A DNA stretch of 64,000 bases from Acidobacteriota bacterium (GTDB lineage: Bacteria; Acidobacteriota; Blastocatellia; Pyrinomonadales; Pyrinomonadaceae), in the NCBI GenBank assembly GCA_018269005.1, contig JAFDVK010000012.1:868001-932000 (forward strand), given 5' to 3'. Shown here in pieces: positions 1 to 7,203 of this stretch. Position 1 is the stretch's first letter. Each line of letters opens with the position of its first letter. Position numbers and translations under genes: made by a program. Below the pieces are notes generated by a model, which had not been told where the DNA came from, made no database searches, and saw nothing but the letters and a program-made list of their open reading frames with translations.

Positions 1-469
1 TCGCCTCGATCTTAACTTCGCGACGTATTTCGGTCATCCGTGAATTGTCGGTGTCGATCAGGTCGAGCTTATAAACATTCAGGCGGTCCACAAGATCCTG
101 AAGCGGCAAGATCTTATTAAGATCTCGAACCTTCAGTCGATAATCTTTAGTAGCAAGGACATCCTTGAGTTTTTTCTGGCGAAAGAAGGTCGCTGAAATA
201 TCGAAGACCGAAAGATCTTTGGCAACATCGATACCGAGCTTTCGGAGTTCATCACGAAGCGCCGCTTCTTGGGCCTCGATCGTGATCTTTTCCTTCTTTT
301 CGAGGCGCTCGGCAAGCGTGATCTTAAAAGTAAACTCGTCCGGTATGACCATCTGCTCGGCCGAGCCCGACACATCGATCACACGCCTTTCGGGCTGGCT
401 TGTTGTTTGAGCATATACACCGCCCACGAACAGGCAAAGTATTATCGACAGGGAAATCAGGTTCTTCAT
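1..469 (-). CDS. SIMPL (DUF541) domain secreted protein, 3' part cut by window edge
   Basis: This is a partial gene: the 156 visible residues start at the ATG at 469-467, and the C-terminal part lies beyond position 1. A Sec signal peptide (MKNLISLSIILCLFVGGVYA) is followed by a conserved N-terminal SIMPL strand, RRVIDVSGSAEQMVIPDEFTF, matching the family's usual V-x-G-x-G/A-x-x-x-x-x-P-D opening. GGAG sits about 9 nt before the ATG. SIMPL proteins are periplasmic or envelope proteins of mostly unknown function. The family call rests on the N-terminal motif and the Glu/Lys-rich helix after it. Confidence 0.7.
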   Translation of the reverse strand, partial: MKNLISLSIILCLFVGGVYAQTTSQPERRVIDVSGSAEQMVIPDEFTFKITLAERLEKKEKITIEAQEAALRDELRKLGIDVAKDLSVFDISATFFRQKKLKDVLATKDYRLKVRDLNKILPLQDLVDRLNVYKLDLIDTDNSRMTEIRREVKIEA

Positions 470-734
470 AATTGGTTCTCCAAGATGATTTCTAAAACAT
501 TTTTCGTTAGTTGCAGCAAAATGCCGATCGGATGCACGATGCCACACGTGAATGCCCAGGCCAGGCGGTCAGATGTCAGAACCGCCTGCTCCCCTCCTGC
601 CCGAGGAGGGGTGGCCGAAGGCCGGGGTGGAGGGAGCAGCGGGCGGTCAGCATTTCGCGACCAAGACGCGGCGCTAACGGCTGATAGCTAACAGCTGAAA
701 GCTGTATTTAACCGATCCGTTCTTTTGCCGACTT

Positions 735-960
735 TGCGGATGGTGGCCGAGGCCCTTGGCGGATCGACGCTCGCGAACCGCCCGTGCGTCGCATTGTAGT
801 ACGTCCGGTCAGAACCGCGAGCGACGGCTTTGGTACTGGGGGTGTCTATGACCCCAGAACCGACCGGGTTTTTATCGTTCCACATTCCCCACTCCGCACT
901 CGTCATTCGGCCGTCTTTCTCGTAGCCCGTGTAGTCCTTGCGCGTCGCACCGGCGAAATT
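735..960 (-). pseudogene. RHS core fragment 4 (3' end of the core)
   Basis: Reading the minus strand from 960, the frame gives RKDYTGYEKDG and then, after about 36 foreign residues, YYNATHGRFASVDPPRASAT. These are the conserved end of the RHS-repeat-associated core (usually ...RKDFTGYERD-x-LDFAQARYYNATHGRFTSVDP...). The expected LDFAQAR segment is replaced by sequence derived from a GTCAGAACCGC-type repeat and a low-complexity stretch. No toxin tip follows; the frame runs into repeat DNA and stops at 688. It is a relic, not a functional protein. The RHS assignment is strong because several consecutive signature motifs match. Confidence 0.75.
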
Positions 961-994
961 CTGCATCTTACCCATTCTCTTGCGGCTTGCCGCA

Positions 995-1255
995 TCGCAG
1001 TGCGGTCGGGCTCGCCCGACCGATGAGCGTGCACCGACCCTTCTGGAGGCGGCTTGCCGCCGACAATGACTTCGCATAGCCACGTCGTTTACGGCGTGGC
1101 GTCAGGATGGAATATGCTGACTCGGAGGCGGCTTGCCGCCGACAAGATCCTGTCGCTCCTAACGGAGCTCCATCGATCTATTTTGCGACGGGTTCCCAGG
1201 GTGGCGGCCGAGACGGCCTTACCCTGGGCTATTATCTCGCGTCCCCTACGGGGAC
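995..1255. repeat. 261-bp hairpin block, copy A
   Basis: This block aligns without net length change to 2258-2518 (constant offset 1263), with fewer than about 20 differences by eye. Inside, in order, are GTCGGGC-TC-GCCCGAC, GGCGGC-TT-GCCGCC, an imperfect CCACG...CGTGG hairpin, a second GGCGGC-TT-GCCGCC, GCTCC-TAAC-GGAGC, CCCAGGGT...ACCCTGGG and GTCCCC-TAC-GGGGAC. Both copies lie in the same orientation and each interrupts an RHS core. It may be a REP/MITE-like palindromic element cluster; no transposase is nearby. Confidence 0.85.
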
Positions 1256-1426
1256 ATTAGCGACCGTTGGTTTTAGCCTAGCCACGTGCCTTCAGGGCGT
1301 GGTCATCGTCGCTCTATTTGATCTCGGAGGCGGCTTGCCGCCGACGTGTCTGTCGTGCGCTAACGCACACTCCGAATAGTATTAAATTACCGCTCACGTG
1401 CTACAAACATTCCGCTCCTGCCGGAG

Positions 1427-1522
1427 CTAAGCACCGCCCACACGCTGCACCGACACCGCCTCTTCGCCAAACGCCATAAAATCCCTGCGGTTCACCACCG
1501 CCCCAAGCTCATTCGTCGTCAG
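1427..1522 (-). pseudogene. RHS core fragment 3
   Basis: The minus-strand frame from 1522 reads LTTNELGAVVNRRDFMAFGE and continues to a stop at 1427. This is the RHS core segment that normally follows ...YLTTDHLGSPR (V-x-TN-x-x-G-x-V-x-x-R-x-D-[FY]-x-PFGE). It starts eight bases beyond the stop codon of the lipoprotein-like gene at 1531-2148, so that gene separates it from fragment 2, which ends at HLGSP. It is a relic, with no start codon and repeats downstream. Confidence 0.75.
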
Positions 1523-1530
1523 TTAGTGCA

Positions 1531-2148
1531 CTACTGATCCTTCATTGATGTCAATCTTTTCTGGACCCACTCTGGATGTGCTAGCCGCTCATCTACGGCT
1601 CCTGTTAAAAGCGATTCGAACACGCCATCGCCATCCTCATCTCTGATGCGCACTAGTATTGTTGAGCCGGTCGCGTCTGCAGAACCTTGCGCAAGATTCA
1701 GCATAAGTGAAAACGGGATATTATCGACTTCCGAAACAGTAATTTCCGTGACCAACGTCTCCGGGCCAAAGATCTGCGGCCTTTCACAGAAGGTAAGGAA
1801 TCTTGGATTGACGTCCAAAGGACAAGCGAGTCCGGCACGCAGGTTTTTCTTTGGCGTGAATCTTGATACGGTTATTCGATCCCATTTGTCATTGGATCTG
1901 CTCGGCTGCTTTTCAATATAAGAGGCTCGAAGAAAGCGAAACCATCCTGTTGCCTTTATAATTCGCCTATCGAAATTGTGCGGCATTGCCGATGACGTTG
2001 GCTCCGGATGGGCCGTCGCGATCTCGTTATGCTCACCTGTAGGTTCGACGGTAGCCCGTGGATGGTTACAACCCATGGCGAATACCACGAATATTAACAG
2101 CACGATTTGAATCCAAACGGGAATCGGACAGTATTTCGGTAATTTCAT
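1531..2148 (-). CDS. Predicted lipoprotein inside broken RHS core, function unknown
   Basis: The product is 205 aa. A hydrophobic N-terminal segment (VWIQIVLLIFVVFAMGC) ends in a lipobox-like cysteine at residue 27, so export and lipidation are likely. The rest is soluble, with a DEDGDGVFESLL stretch near the C-terminus resembling a Ca-binding DxDxDG loop. I recognise no family. The ATG (2148-2146) overlaps the TGA that ends RHS fragment 2 (TCAATGA), and RHS fragment 3 begins 8 bp after the stop. RHS toxin tips are often followed by an immunity gene, so an orphan immunity or cargo gene is conceivable; that is inference only. There is no obvious Shine-Dalgarno sequence. Confidence 0.6.
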   Translation of the reverse strand: MKLPKYCPIPVWIQIVLLIFVVFAMGCNHPRATVEPTGEHNEIATAHPEPTSSAMPHNFDRRIIKATGWFRFLRASYIEKQPSRSNDKWDRITVSRFTPKKNLRAGLACPLDVNPRFLTFCERPQIFGPETLVTEITVSEVDNIPFSLMLNLAQGSADATGSTILVRIRDEDGDGVFESLLTGAVDERLAHPEWVQKRLTSMKDQ

Positions 2149-2255
2149 TGACTTGTTTTCCCCGCATGCGGCGAACCCAAATGATCGGTTGTCAAATAGC
2201 GAACACGCGGCTCATCCGACGCCTCAGCCGAATACTCCGCGATCAATACTTGGCC
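2145..2255 (-). pseudogene. RHS core fragment 2
   Basis: The minus-strand frame from 2255 reads GQVLIAEYSAEASDEP then RVRYLTTDHLGSPHAG and stops at a TGA (2147-2145). EYS-x(4-8)-EPR-x-YLTTDHLGSPR is a hallmark of the YD/RHS repeat core. The match ends abruptly after HLGSP, exactly where the neighbouring lipoprotein-like gene begins. Hairpin block B abuts the upstream side. Confidence 0.8.
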
Positions 2256-2257
2256 TT

Positions 2258-2518
2258 TCGCAGTGCGGTCGGGCTCGCCCGACCGATGAGCGTGCACCGA
2301 CCCTTCTGGAGGCGGCTTGCCGCCTACAATGGCTTCGCATAGCCACGTCGTTTACGGCGTGGTGTCAGGATGGAAAATGCTGACTCGGAGGCGGCTTGCC
2401 GCCGACAAGATCCTGTCGCTCCTAACGGAGCTCCAGGAATTATTTTGCGACCTCTTTCCCAGGGTGGCGGCCGAGACGGCCTTACCCTGGGCTATTATCT
2501 CGCGTCCCCTACGGGGAC
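2258..2518. repeat. 261-bp hairpin block, copy B
   Basis: This is the second copy of the block at 995-1255, in the same orientation, with the same series of seven short palindromes. It lies between RHS fragments 1 and 2 and begins three bases from the conserved RHS reading frame of fragment 2. Differences from copy A cluster between GGAGCTCCA and CCCAGGG. Confidence 0.85.
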
Positions 2519-2522
2519 TAAA

Positions 2523-2712
2523 AGGCGGCGGAACTTCGCCACGGCCCCACGCTCATTCGTCGTCACACGGGGCGAGCCCAAATGATCGGTTGTCAAATAG
2601 CTGACACGCGGCTCCGCAGCGACCTCGCCCGAATATTCTGCGTCAATACGCCAGTTGCATCATACACGAAGATCGTGGCCTCGTCGGCAGAAACTTTCTT
2701 CACACGCCGGCC
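2523..2712 (-). pseudogene. RHS core fragment 1, frameshifted
   Basis: From 2712 the minus strand reads GRRVKKVSADEATIFVYDAT, a classic YD-repeat sequence, in one frame to about 2640. It then continues in a second frame as AEYSGEVAAEPRVSYLTTDH, followed by LGSPRVTTNERGAVAKFRR. Comparison with fragment 2 (GTATTGATCGC versus GTATTGA-CGC) shows a single-base deletion at the frame change. Its first codons overlap the 3' end of nadE. It is a dead remnant of an RHS repeat protein. Confidence 0.8.
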
Positions 2713-4370
2713 TTGCGTTTGTAGTGGTGAGTAATAGGGCGGCGGCGGCCGACGCCGATGGCGTTTTTTGAGACGATGATGGTCGGCGGGAGCTGCTGGC
2801 GTTTGAATTCGTTCGCCGGATGCTCGACCTTGTTGAGGATCCAATAAACGCGCTCGCGGTCGTGGCCTGCGGCGACGATCTCTTCGGGCGAAGCCTTCTG
2901 CTCGAAATACATCTCGAGGATCGGATCCATAACGGGATACGGCGGCAGGCTGTCCTCGTCCTTCTGGTTCGGAGCAAGTTCGGCGGAAGGCGGCTTTTCG
3001 ATGATGCGGTTTGGGATGATCTCGCGTCCCGCACGTTCGTTCAGCTCGCGTGCGATCGCCCAAACTTCCGTCTTCAACACATCGCCGAGCACCGCAAGGC
3101 CGCCATTCGTGTCGCCGTAAAGCGTGCAGTAACCGACGGCGAGTTCGCTCTTGTTGCCCGTCGAAAGCAGCAGGCGGTTTTCGGAATTCGAGATCGCCAT
3201 CAGGATCAGCCCGCGAAGCCGCGACTGCATATTTTCGGCGGCGAGCGATTCGCCTCCGCGTGTCGGCTTGTCGAGATGAAGCTGTTTTGCGAGCAGCTCG
3301 AACGCTTCGGAGATCGATTCCGTCCGCGATTTGCAGCCGAGGTTTGCGACAAGCTCGACACTGTCCGAGATGCTTCCTTCCGACGAATACGGTGAAGGCA
3401 TCATCACGCAAAGCACATTTTCGGGGCCGAGAGCTTCGGCGGCGAGAGCGGCAACAAGCGCCGAGTCGATGCCGCCCGAAAGCCCGAGCAAGGTCTTCTC
3501 AAAGCCATTCTTGCGGGCGTAATCGCGAATGCCCAAAACCAACGCGTTGTGGATCGAGCGGATCTCGCCGCCGGTGATGCCGCGTGCGTCGGGTTTGCGA
3601 ACATCCAGTTCGACCGTCTCGACAAATTCCTCGAACGCCGGAGCCTGCAGGATGATGTCGCCTTCTTCGTCGGCGATGAGACTCGCTCCGTCAAAGACGA
3701 TCCCGTCGTTGCCGCCGACGAGATTCACAAAGACGATCGGAAGTTTTTGCAGATTCGCACGGTGCGCTACCATATCGCAGCGAAGCCGAATTTTCCCCTT
3801 GTTGTATGGCGATGCGTTGATCGAGACGAGCACCTCGGCACCGAGCGAGATCACCTCGTCGGTCGGATCGGTCTCGTAAAGACGGTCTTTCCAGAACGTC
3901 TTGTCGTTCCAAAAATCTTCGCAGACGACGACACCGACCTTCTTGCCGTTCACGTTGAAAAGGCGATGCGTACCTGATTCTGCAGGTTCGAACCAACGCG
4001 GGTCGTCAAAAACGTCATACTCGGGAAGGAGCGATTTATCGGCAAAACCGAGCAACACACCATCCGAGATCACGGCAGCAGAGTTGTAAAGCCTGCGGCC
4101 ATCGTTATCTTCATTTTGCCGCACTGTGCCGACGATAGCGGTGATTCCTGTCGTCGCGGGAATGATATCAGCAAGCGGTTCTCCAACGCGGGCAACGATG
4201 TCGCGATCCTGAAACCAATCCTGCGACGTGTAGCCGTGCGTTGCGACCTCAGGAAAGACGACAAGATCCGAGCCTTGTGCTTTCGCCTTTTCGATCGCAG
4301 CGACGATCTTCGCGGTGTTCCCCGCGACATCGCCGTTCGTAGTGTTGATCTGCGCGATCGTAACTTTCAT
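2700..4370 (-). CDS. nadE: Glutamine-dependent NAD+ synthetase
   Basis: The product is 556 aa, normal for the two-domain enzyme. The N-terminal nitrilase-type glutaminase (about 1-260) has the Glu-Lys-Cys triad E41 (FPEVATHG), K112 (DKSLLPEYDVF) and C150 (VVVCEDFW). The C-terminal PP-loop synthetase has SGGIDS at 298-303 and TGNKSELAVGYCTLYGD further on. It makes NAD+ from deamido-NAD+, ATP and glutamine-derived ammonia in the cytoplasm. Its ATG overlaps the stop of the AbrB-like gene by 4 nt (ATGA), so it is probably translationally coupled within the ctaA-receiver-AbrB-nadE operon. The last codons (AGV-stop) lie in DNA that also reads as RHS core fragment 1. Confidence 0.95.
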   Translation of the reverse strand: MKVTIAQINTTNGDVAGNTAKIVAAIEKAKAQGSDLVVFPEVATHGYTSQDWFQDRDIVARVGEPLADIIPATTGITAIVGTVRQNEDNDGRRLYNSAAVISDGVLLGFADKSLLPEYDVFDDPRWFEPAESGTHRLFNVNGKKVGVVVCEDFWNDKTFWKDRLYETDPTDEVISLGAEVLVSINASPYNKGKIRLRCDMVAHRANLQKLPIVFVNLVGGNDGIVFDGASLIADEEGDIILQAPAFEEFVETVELDVRKPDARGITGGEIRSIHNALVLGIRDYARKNGFEKTLLGLSGGIDSALVAALAAEALGPENVLCVMMPSPYSSEGSISDSVELVANLGCKSRTESISEAFELLAKQLHLDKPTRGGESLAAENMQSRLRGLILMAISNSENRLLLSTGNKSELAVGYCTLYGDTNGGLAVLGDVLKTEVWAIARELNERAGREIIPNRIIEKPPSAELAPNQKDEDSLPPYPVMDPILEMYFEQKASPEEIVAAGHDRERVYWILNKVEHPANEFKRQQLPPTIIVSKNAIGVGRRRPITHHYKRKAGV

Positions 4371-4537
4371 TTCGAAGACGTCTCGTCCGAAACGCTGTCA
4401 TCCCGGCGAATAACTAGCTGTCCGTCAATTTCTTCGATTACCATAGTGCCGCCGTCGTTAATGCCCATTTTGGCAAGCACTCCAGGAGGAACTACGATCC
4501 CACCGTCTTCTTCGATCGTCACCGTATATAGTCCCAT
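4367..4537 (-). CDS. AbrB/MazE-like (SpoVT-AbrB) small DNA-binding protein
   Basis: The product is 56 aa and starts at the ATG at 4537-4535. The sequence MGLYTVTIEEDGGIVVPPGV followed by LAKMGINDGGTMVIEEIDGQ is a typical swapped-hairpin AbrB fold: a VT-x-DGGI-V-P first strand, then L-x-K-x-GI-x-DG. Such proteins act as antitoxins (MazE/VapB type) or small regulators. No toxin gene is adjacent; nadE follows directly (ATGA overlap) and the receiver-ATPase gene ends 3 bp upstream. It may therefore be a regulator rather than an antitoxin. It could easily be missed because of its length. Confidence 0.75.
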   Translation of the reverse strand: MGLYTVTIEEDGGIVVPPGVLAKMGINDGGTMVIEEIDGQLVIRRDDSVSDETSSK

Positions 4538-4540
4538 ATA

Positions 4541-5350
4541 TCAAGTTGCCGCATCTGTCGGATCTACCGCTTTTTTCACCATTGTAAGGCGATTGCCGCG
4601 GTCATTGTATTTGACCTCGTCCATTATGTTGTAGATGAACAGGACGCCGCGGCCGCTTGTTTTAAAGAGATTATCGGGATCGAGTGGATCGGGGATGGTG
4701 TTGACATCGAAGCCGTCGCCTTCGTCTTCGACGGTAAATTTTGCCTCCGCAGGCGAGATCTCGGCAGCGATTCGCACTATCTTTGTCGTATCGAACTTGT
4801 TCCCGTGCTTTACGGCGTTCACAAATGCCTCGTCAAGGGCGACAAAAAGGTTGGATCGTTCCGGCTTTACGACACCAACTTTCTCGACGCGCTTCATCAG
4901 GTATTCGAGAACGATGTGCATCAGCGATATAACGCTCGGCAGTTCGAATTCGATGTGCTCGACAAGCGTTTGCACATCATCTTCTTTATCGACAAAGCGG
5001 ATCTTGTAATCGAGTACGGTCGCGACGATCTGCCGAAGCTCGTCCTCGACGAAGTCTTCCTGCCGGAAAAGGGCCGCACAAAGCTTGAATACCTTGAGAC
5101 GGTCGATACCTTCGGCAAAGGTCGGGTTCGGAAGGCACCGGGCAACACCACAATCAGTTGGAGCAGATCCGGGAGCGGAACTCACATCTAGATCAGAGAT
5201 CACAACGTCGAACGTCTCGAGCGGCCCAAGCTCTATTGCTTCCGCACGGCTTCCAAGGCAACGCACTTCATGCCCGACGTGTGAAAAGACCTCGCCGAGA
5301 GCACTCGCGAGATCGTCGTGGTCGTCGATGATAAGTATCCGTCGCTGCAT
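4541..5350 (-). CDS. Receiver-like domain fused to anti-sigma-type ATPase (RsbW-like)
   Basis: The product is 269 aa from the ATG at 5350-5348; the open frame extends further upstream but only into antisense of ctaA. The N-terminus MQRRILIIDDHDD with ISDLD (D53) is a response-regulator receiver start. The middle of the receiver looks shortened, and the usual Lys of the KP motif appears replaced (FRQEDF). From about residue 145 an HATPase_c domain follows, with an N-box FVALDEAFVNAVKHGN and a G1 box DEGDGFD, as in RsbW/SpoIIAB serine kinases. The likely role is signal-controlled partner switching of a sigma factor or anti-anti-sigma; partners are not in the window. It sits between ctaA (53 bp upstream) and the AbrB-like gene. 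Confidence 0.75.
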   Translation of the reverse strand: MQRRILIIDDHDDLASALGEVFSHVGHEVRCLGSRAEAIELGPLETFDVVISDLDVSSAPGSAPTDCGVARCLPNPTFAEGIDRLKVFKLCAALFRQEDFVEDELRQIVATVLDYKIRFVDKEDDVQTLVEHIEFELPSVISLMHIVLEYLMKRVEKVGVVKPERSNLFVALDEAFVNAVKHGNKFDTTKIVRIAAEISPAEAKFTVEDEGDGFDVNTIPDPLDPDNLFKTSGRGVLFIYNIMDEVKYNDRGNRLTMVKKAVDPTDAAT

Positions 5351-5403
5351 AAAGATCAGGGAGCGTGCGGCAAGACCCCGCAGGAGCCTCAGGCAACAAT
5401 GCT

Positions 5404-6378
5404 TTACGTCGCTTCGAGCACCCTTGTTGCAGATTTTAGCGTAACCGTCTGCGGCGACAAAGTGTTTGCGGCGAGGATCACGAAACTGATCCAAATTAGG
5501 TCCGCTAGCAGCAGATGCCCAATCTGCATAAGCATCGGCATATGAGTCAGCAAAGTAAGGGTTCCGAAAAAGAATTGAATGATGGCGAGCCAAGACAGCC
5601 GCTTTGCCCAGAGCGTCACATCCCGATCGCCCCGAAAGGCTCGTTTGAACCAATCGGCAGCAAAAATGAGGAAAATGATCGTCCCGATCGAGATAAGCGG
5701 ATGCAGCGGACGAAGAAGAACGAGAACGTTCGAATCCGAAGAAAAATCCTGCTCCAGGCCGCCGAGTAAACTCTTGCTCGGAAAAAGCATATTTGCGAGA
5801 GCAGCGACCGAACCGCTCGTTCCGACCACGAGGATTCCCGTAAGGCACAGGCCGAGCATCAACAGCGGCTTTGCTCCGATCCTAAAGCTAAGGCGTGAAC
5901 CACCCGCTGCCCGCCGTGCCGCAAGCGCAAGAAAGCCGAGCAAAATGAACGTATTTATCAAGTGTCCCGCCATCCAAAAAGGACGGGCGGCCGTCAGATT
6001 CTCTGCAGTGTTGCCCGTAAGCACCAGGCCGGCGCCGACAAGGGCCTCGGTGATAACAAAGAACATTCCGCCGGCTGTCAAAAAGAATGTCGAGCGTGAC
6101 TGCTCGGTCCGGTTCTGCCGCCAAAGCACCAACGCCCACACGAAAAGAGCGAGTACCACGATGCCGTCTATCGCACTCATCATTCGATGCGAATACTCGA
6201 TCACGGCCTTCAATTCCGGCGCACTTGGGACGACTTCTCCATTGCAGGTCAGCCAATGCTGGCCGCATCCGTCGCCCGATTTCGACGCACGCAAAAAGAC
6301 GCCCCACAGAATGACGAGGACGTTGTAGGCGAGCGTAAACCACGCGTAACGAACAAATGCCGAGGGCGATCGTTCCAT
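5404..6378 (-). CDS. ctaA: COX15/CtaA-family heme A synthase
   Basis: The product is 324 aa with about eight predicted membrane helices. Conserved histidines occur in EYSHRMMSA, MAGHLINTF, RPLHPLIS and IGHLLLADL, the four heme-ligand-type positions of this family. The motif GDGCGQHWLTCNGEVVP is the conserved extracytoplasmic cysteine-pair loop. The enzyme oxidises the C8 methyl of heme O to make heme A for cytochrome c oxidase. It is the first gene of a minus-strand cluster and is divergent from tlyA. No cox genes are in the window. Confidence 0.88.
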   Translation of the reverse strand: MERSPSAFVRYAWFTLAYNVLVILWGVFLRASKSGDGCGQHWLTCNGEVVPSAPELKAVIEYSHRMMSAIDGIVVLALFVWALVLWRQNRTEQSRSTFFLTAGGMFFVITEALVGAGLVLTGNTAENLTAARPFWMAGHLINTFILLGFLALAARRAAGGSRLSFRIGAKPLLMLGLCLTGILVVGTSGSVAALANMLFPSKSLLGGLEQDFSSDSNVLVLLRPLHPLISIGTIIFLIFAADWFKRAFRGDRDVTLWAKRLSWLAIIQFFFGTLTLLTHMPMLMQIGHLLLADLIWISFVILAANTLSPQTVTLKSATRVLEAT

Positions 6379-6456
6379 TTCCTTACCTTAAATTTATCAC
6401 GCCACCTAGCTTGATACGAAAGTTGCGGTAGAATCTCCATTAGCTGCCTACACCTG

Positions 6457-7203
6457 ATGCCTAAGGAGAGGATCGACATTTTGCTCACCCAACGCGGCCT
6501 CGCCGATTCGAGGACGAAGGCTCAGGCCCTTGTGATGGCAGGCGTCGTTCTCGCAAACGACCGAAGGGTCGAAAAGCCGTCTGAAAAGGTTGCGTCCGAT
6601 GCCGTTATACGCCTAAAAGAAGCCGCCACGATGCGTTATGTAGGTCGCGGCGGATTGAAACTCGAGGCAGCCCTCACGCACTTTGGGATCGAACCAAAAG
6701 GCTGGAATTGCCTCGATATCGGCTCTTCGACCGGCGGATTTACCGATTGCCTTTTGCAGAATGGAGCCGCGAGGGTCGTCGCCGTTGACAGCGGGACGAA
6801 TCAGCTTGATTGGCGTTTGCGCAGCGACGAACGCGTCGAGGTCCTCGAAAATACGAATGCCCGCGAGATCACGCTTGCTGAACTCGGCGGGACAGCATTC
6901 GCTCTCATCGTGATGGACGTGTCATTTATCTCGGCACGCAAGATCCTTCCGGTCTGCCCGAGTTTGTTGAAGCCGGACGGACAGGCCGTTGTGCTTATAA
7001 AGCCGCAATTCGAGGTCGGCAAGGGCGAAGTGGGCAAGGGCGGTATAGTCCGCGAAGCGGAAAAACATGAACGCGTCGTCAAAGAGGTCAATTCCTGCGC
7101 GGAAAGCCTGGGATTTAGACTAAGAGGGACGATCGCATCGCCCATACTTGGGGCCGAAGGGAATATGGAGTTCCTTTCATGCTATTTGCTTGATGACGCC
7201 TAG
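6457..7203 (+). CDS. tlyA: TlyA-family rRNA 2'-O-methyltransferase (S4 + FtsJ)
   Basis: The product is 248 aa. An S4 RNA-binding domain comes first (KERIDILLTQRGLADSRTKA, about 3-65), followed by a Rossmann methyltransferase with SAM motif DIGSSTGGFTDCLL and VVLIKPQFEVGKGEVGKGG. TlyA methylates cytidines in rRNA at the 2'-OH; some homologues are annotated hemolysin A. AAGGAG at 6462-6467 lies just inside the chosen ATG, so a slightly later start cannot be excluded, although S4 homology supports the ATG at 6457. The 3' end overlaps the convergent ArsR gene by 3-4 bp. Confidence 0.88.
   Translation: MPKERIDILLTQRGLADSRTKAQALVMAGVVLANDRRVEKPSEKVASDAVIRLKEAATMRYVGRGGLKLEAALTHFGIEPKGWNCLDIGSSTGGFTDCLLQNGAARVVAVDSGTNQLDWRLRSDERVEVLENTNAREITLAELGGTAFALIVMDVSFISARKILPVCPSLLKPDGQAVVLIKPQFEVGKGEVGKGGIVREAEKHERVVKEVNSCAESLGFRLRGTIASPILGAEGNMEFLSCYLLDDA

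Larger units (their letters stand above)
470..1426. repeat. Hairpin-rich region with RHS debris
   Basis: This stretch contains no intact gene. It contains nested palindromes: an outer ACCGCC...GGCGGT pair (581-647) enclosing CCCCTCCT...AGGAGGGG (591-611); GTCGGGC-TC-GCCCGAC near 1005; GGCGGC-TT-GCCGCC (three times, near 1052, 1128 and 1330); GCTCC-TAAC-GGAGC; GTCCCC-TAC-GGGGAC; GTGCG-CTAA-CGCAC near 1356; and GCTCC-TGCC-GGAGC near 1415. Short ORFs here are by-products of the repeats. A decayed RHS fragment (735-960) is listed separately. Confidence 0.75.

Noticed and set aside
688..1083. 131-codon frame as an intact protein gene
   Set aside because: Its first 40 codons come from hairpin repeat DNA and its middle is foreign sequence; only short parts match the RHS core, so it is scored as a relic.
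1054..2604. Several 70-95-codon plus-strand frames
   Set aside because: They recur in both hairpin blocks with the same translation (MPPTM-SHSHVVYGV type) and reflect the repeat, not coding.
2593..3411. 272-codon minus-strand frame across the nadE 3' end
   Set aside because: All but its last ~39 residues are out of frame with nadE and lack motifs. Only the end has meaning, as RHS fragment 1.
6411..6434. TTGATA and TAGAAT as a tlyA promoter
   Set aside because: Spacing is only 12 bp, too short for a sigma-70 promoter.
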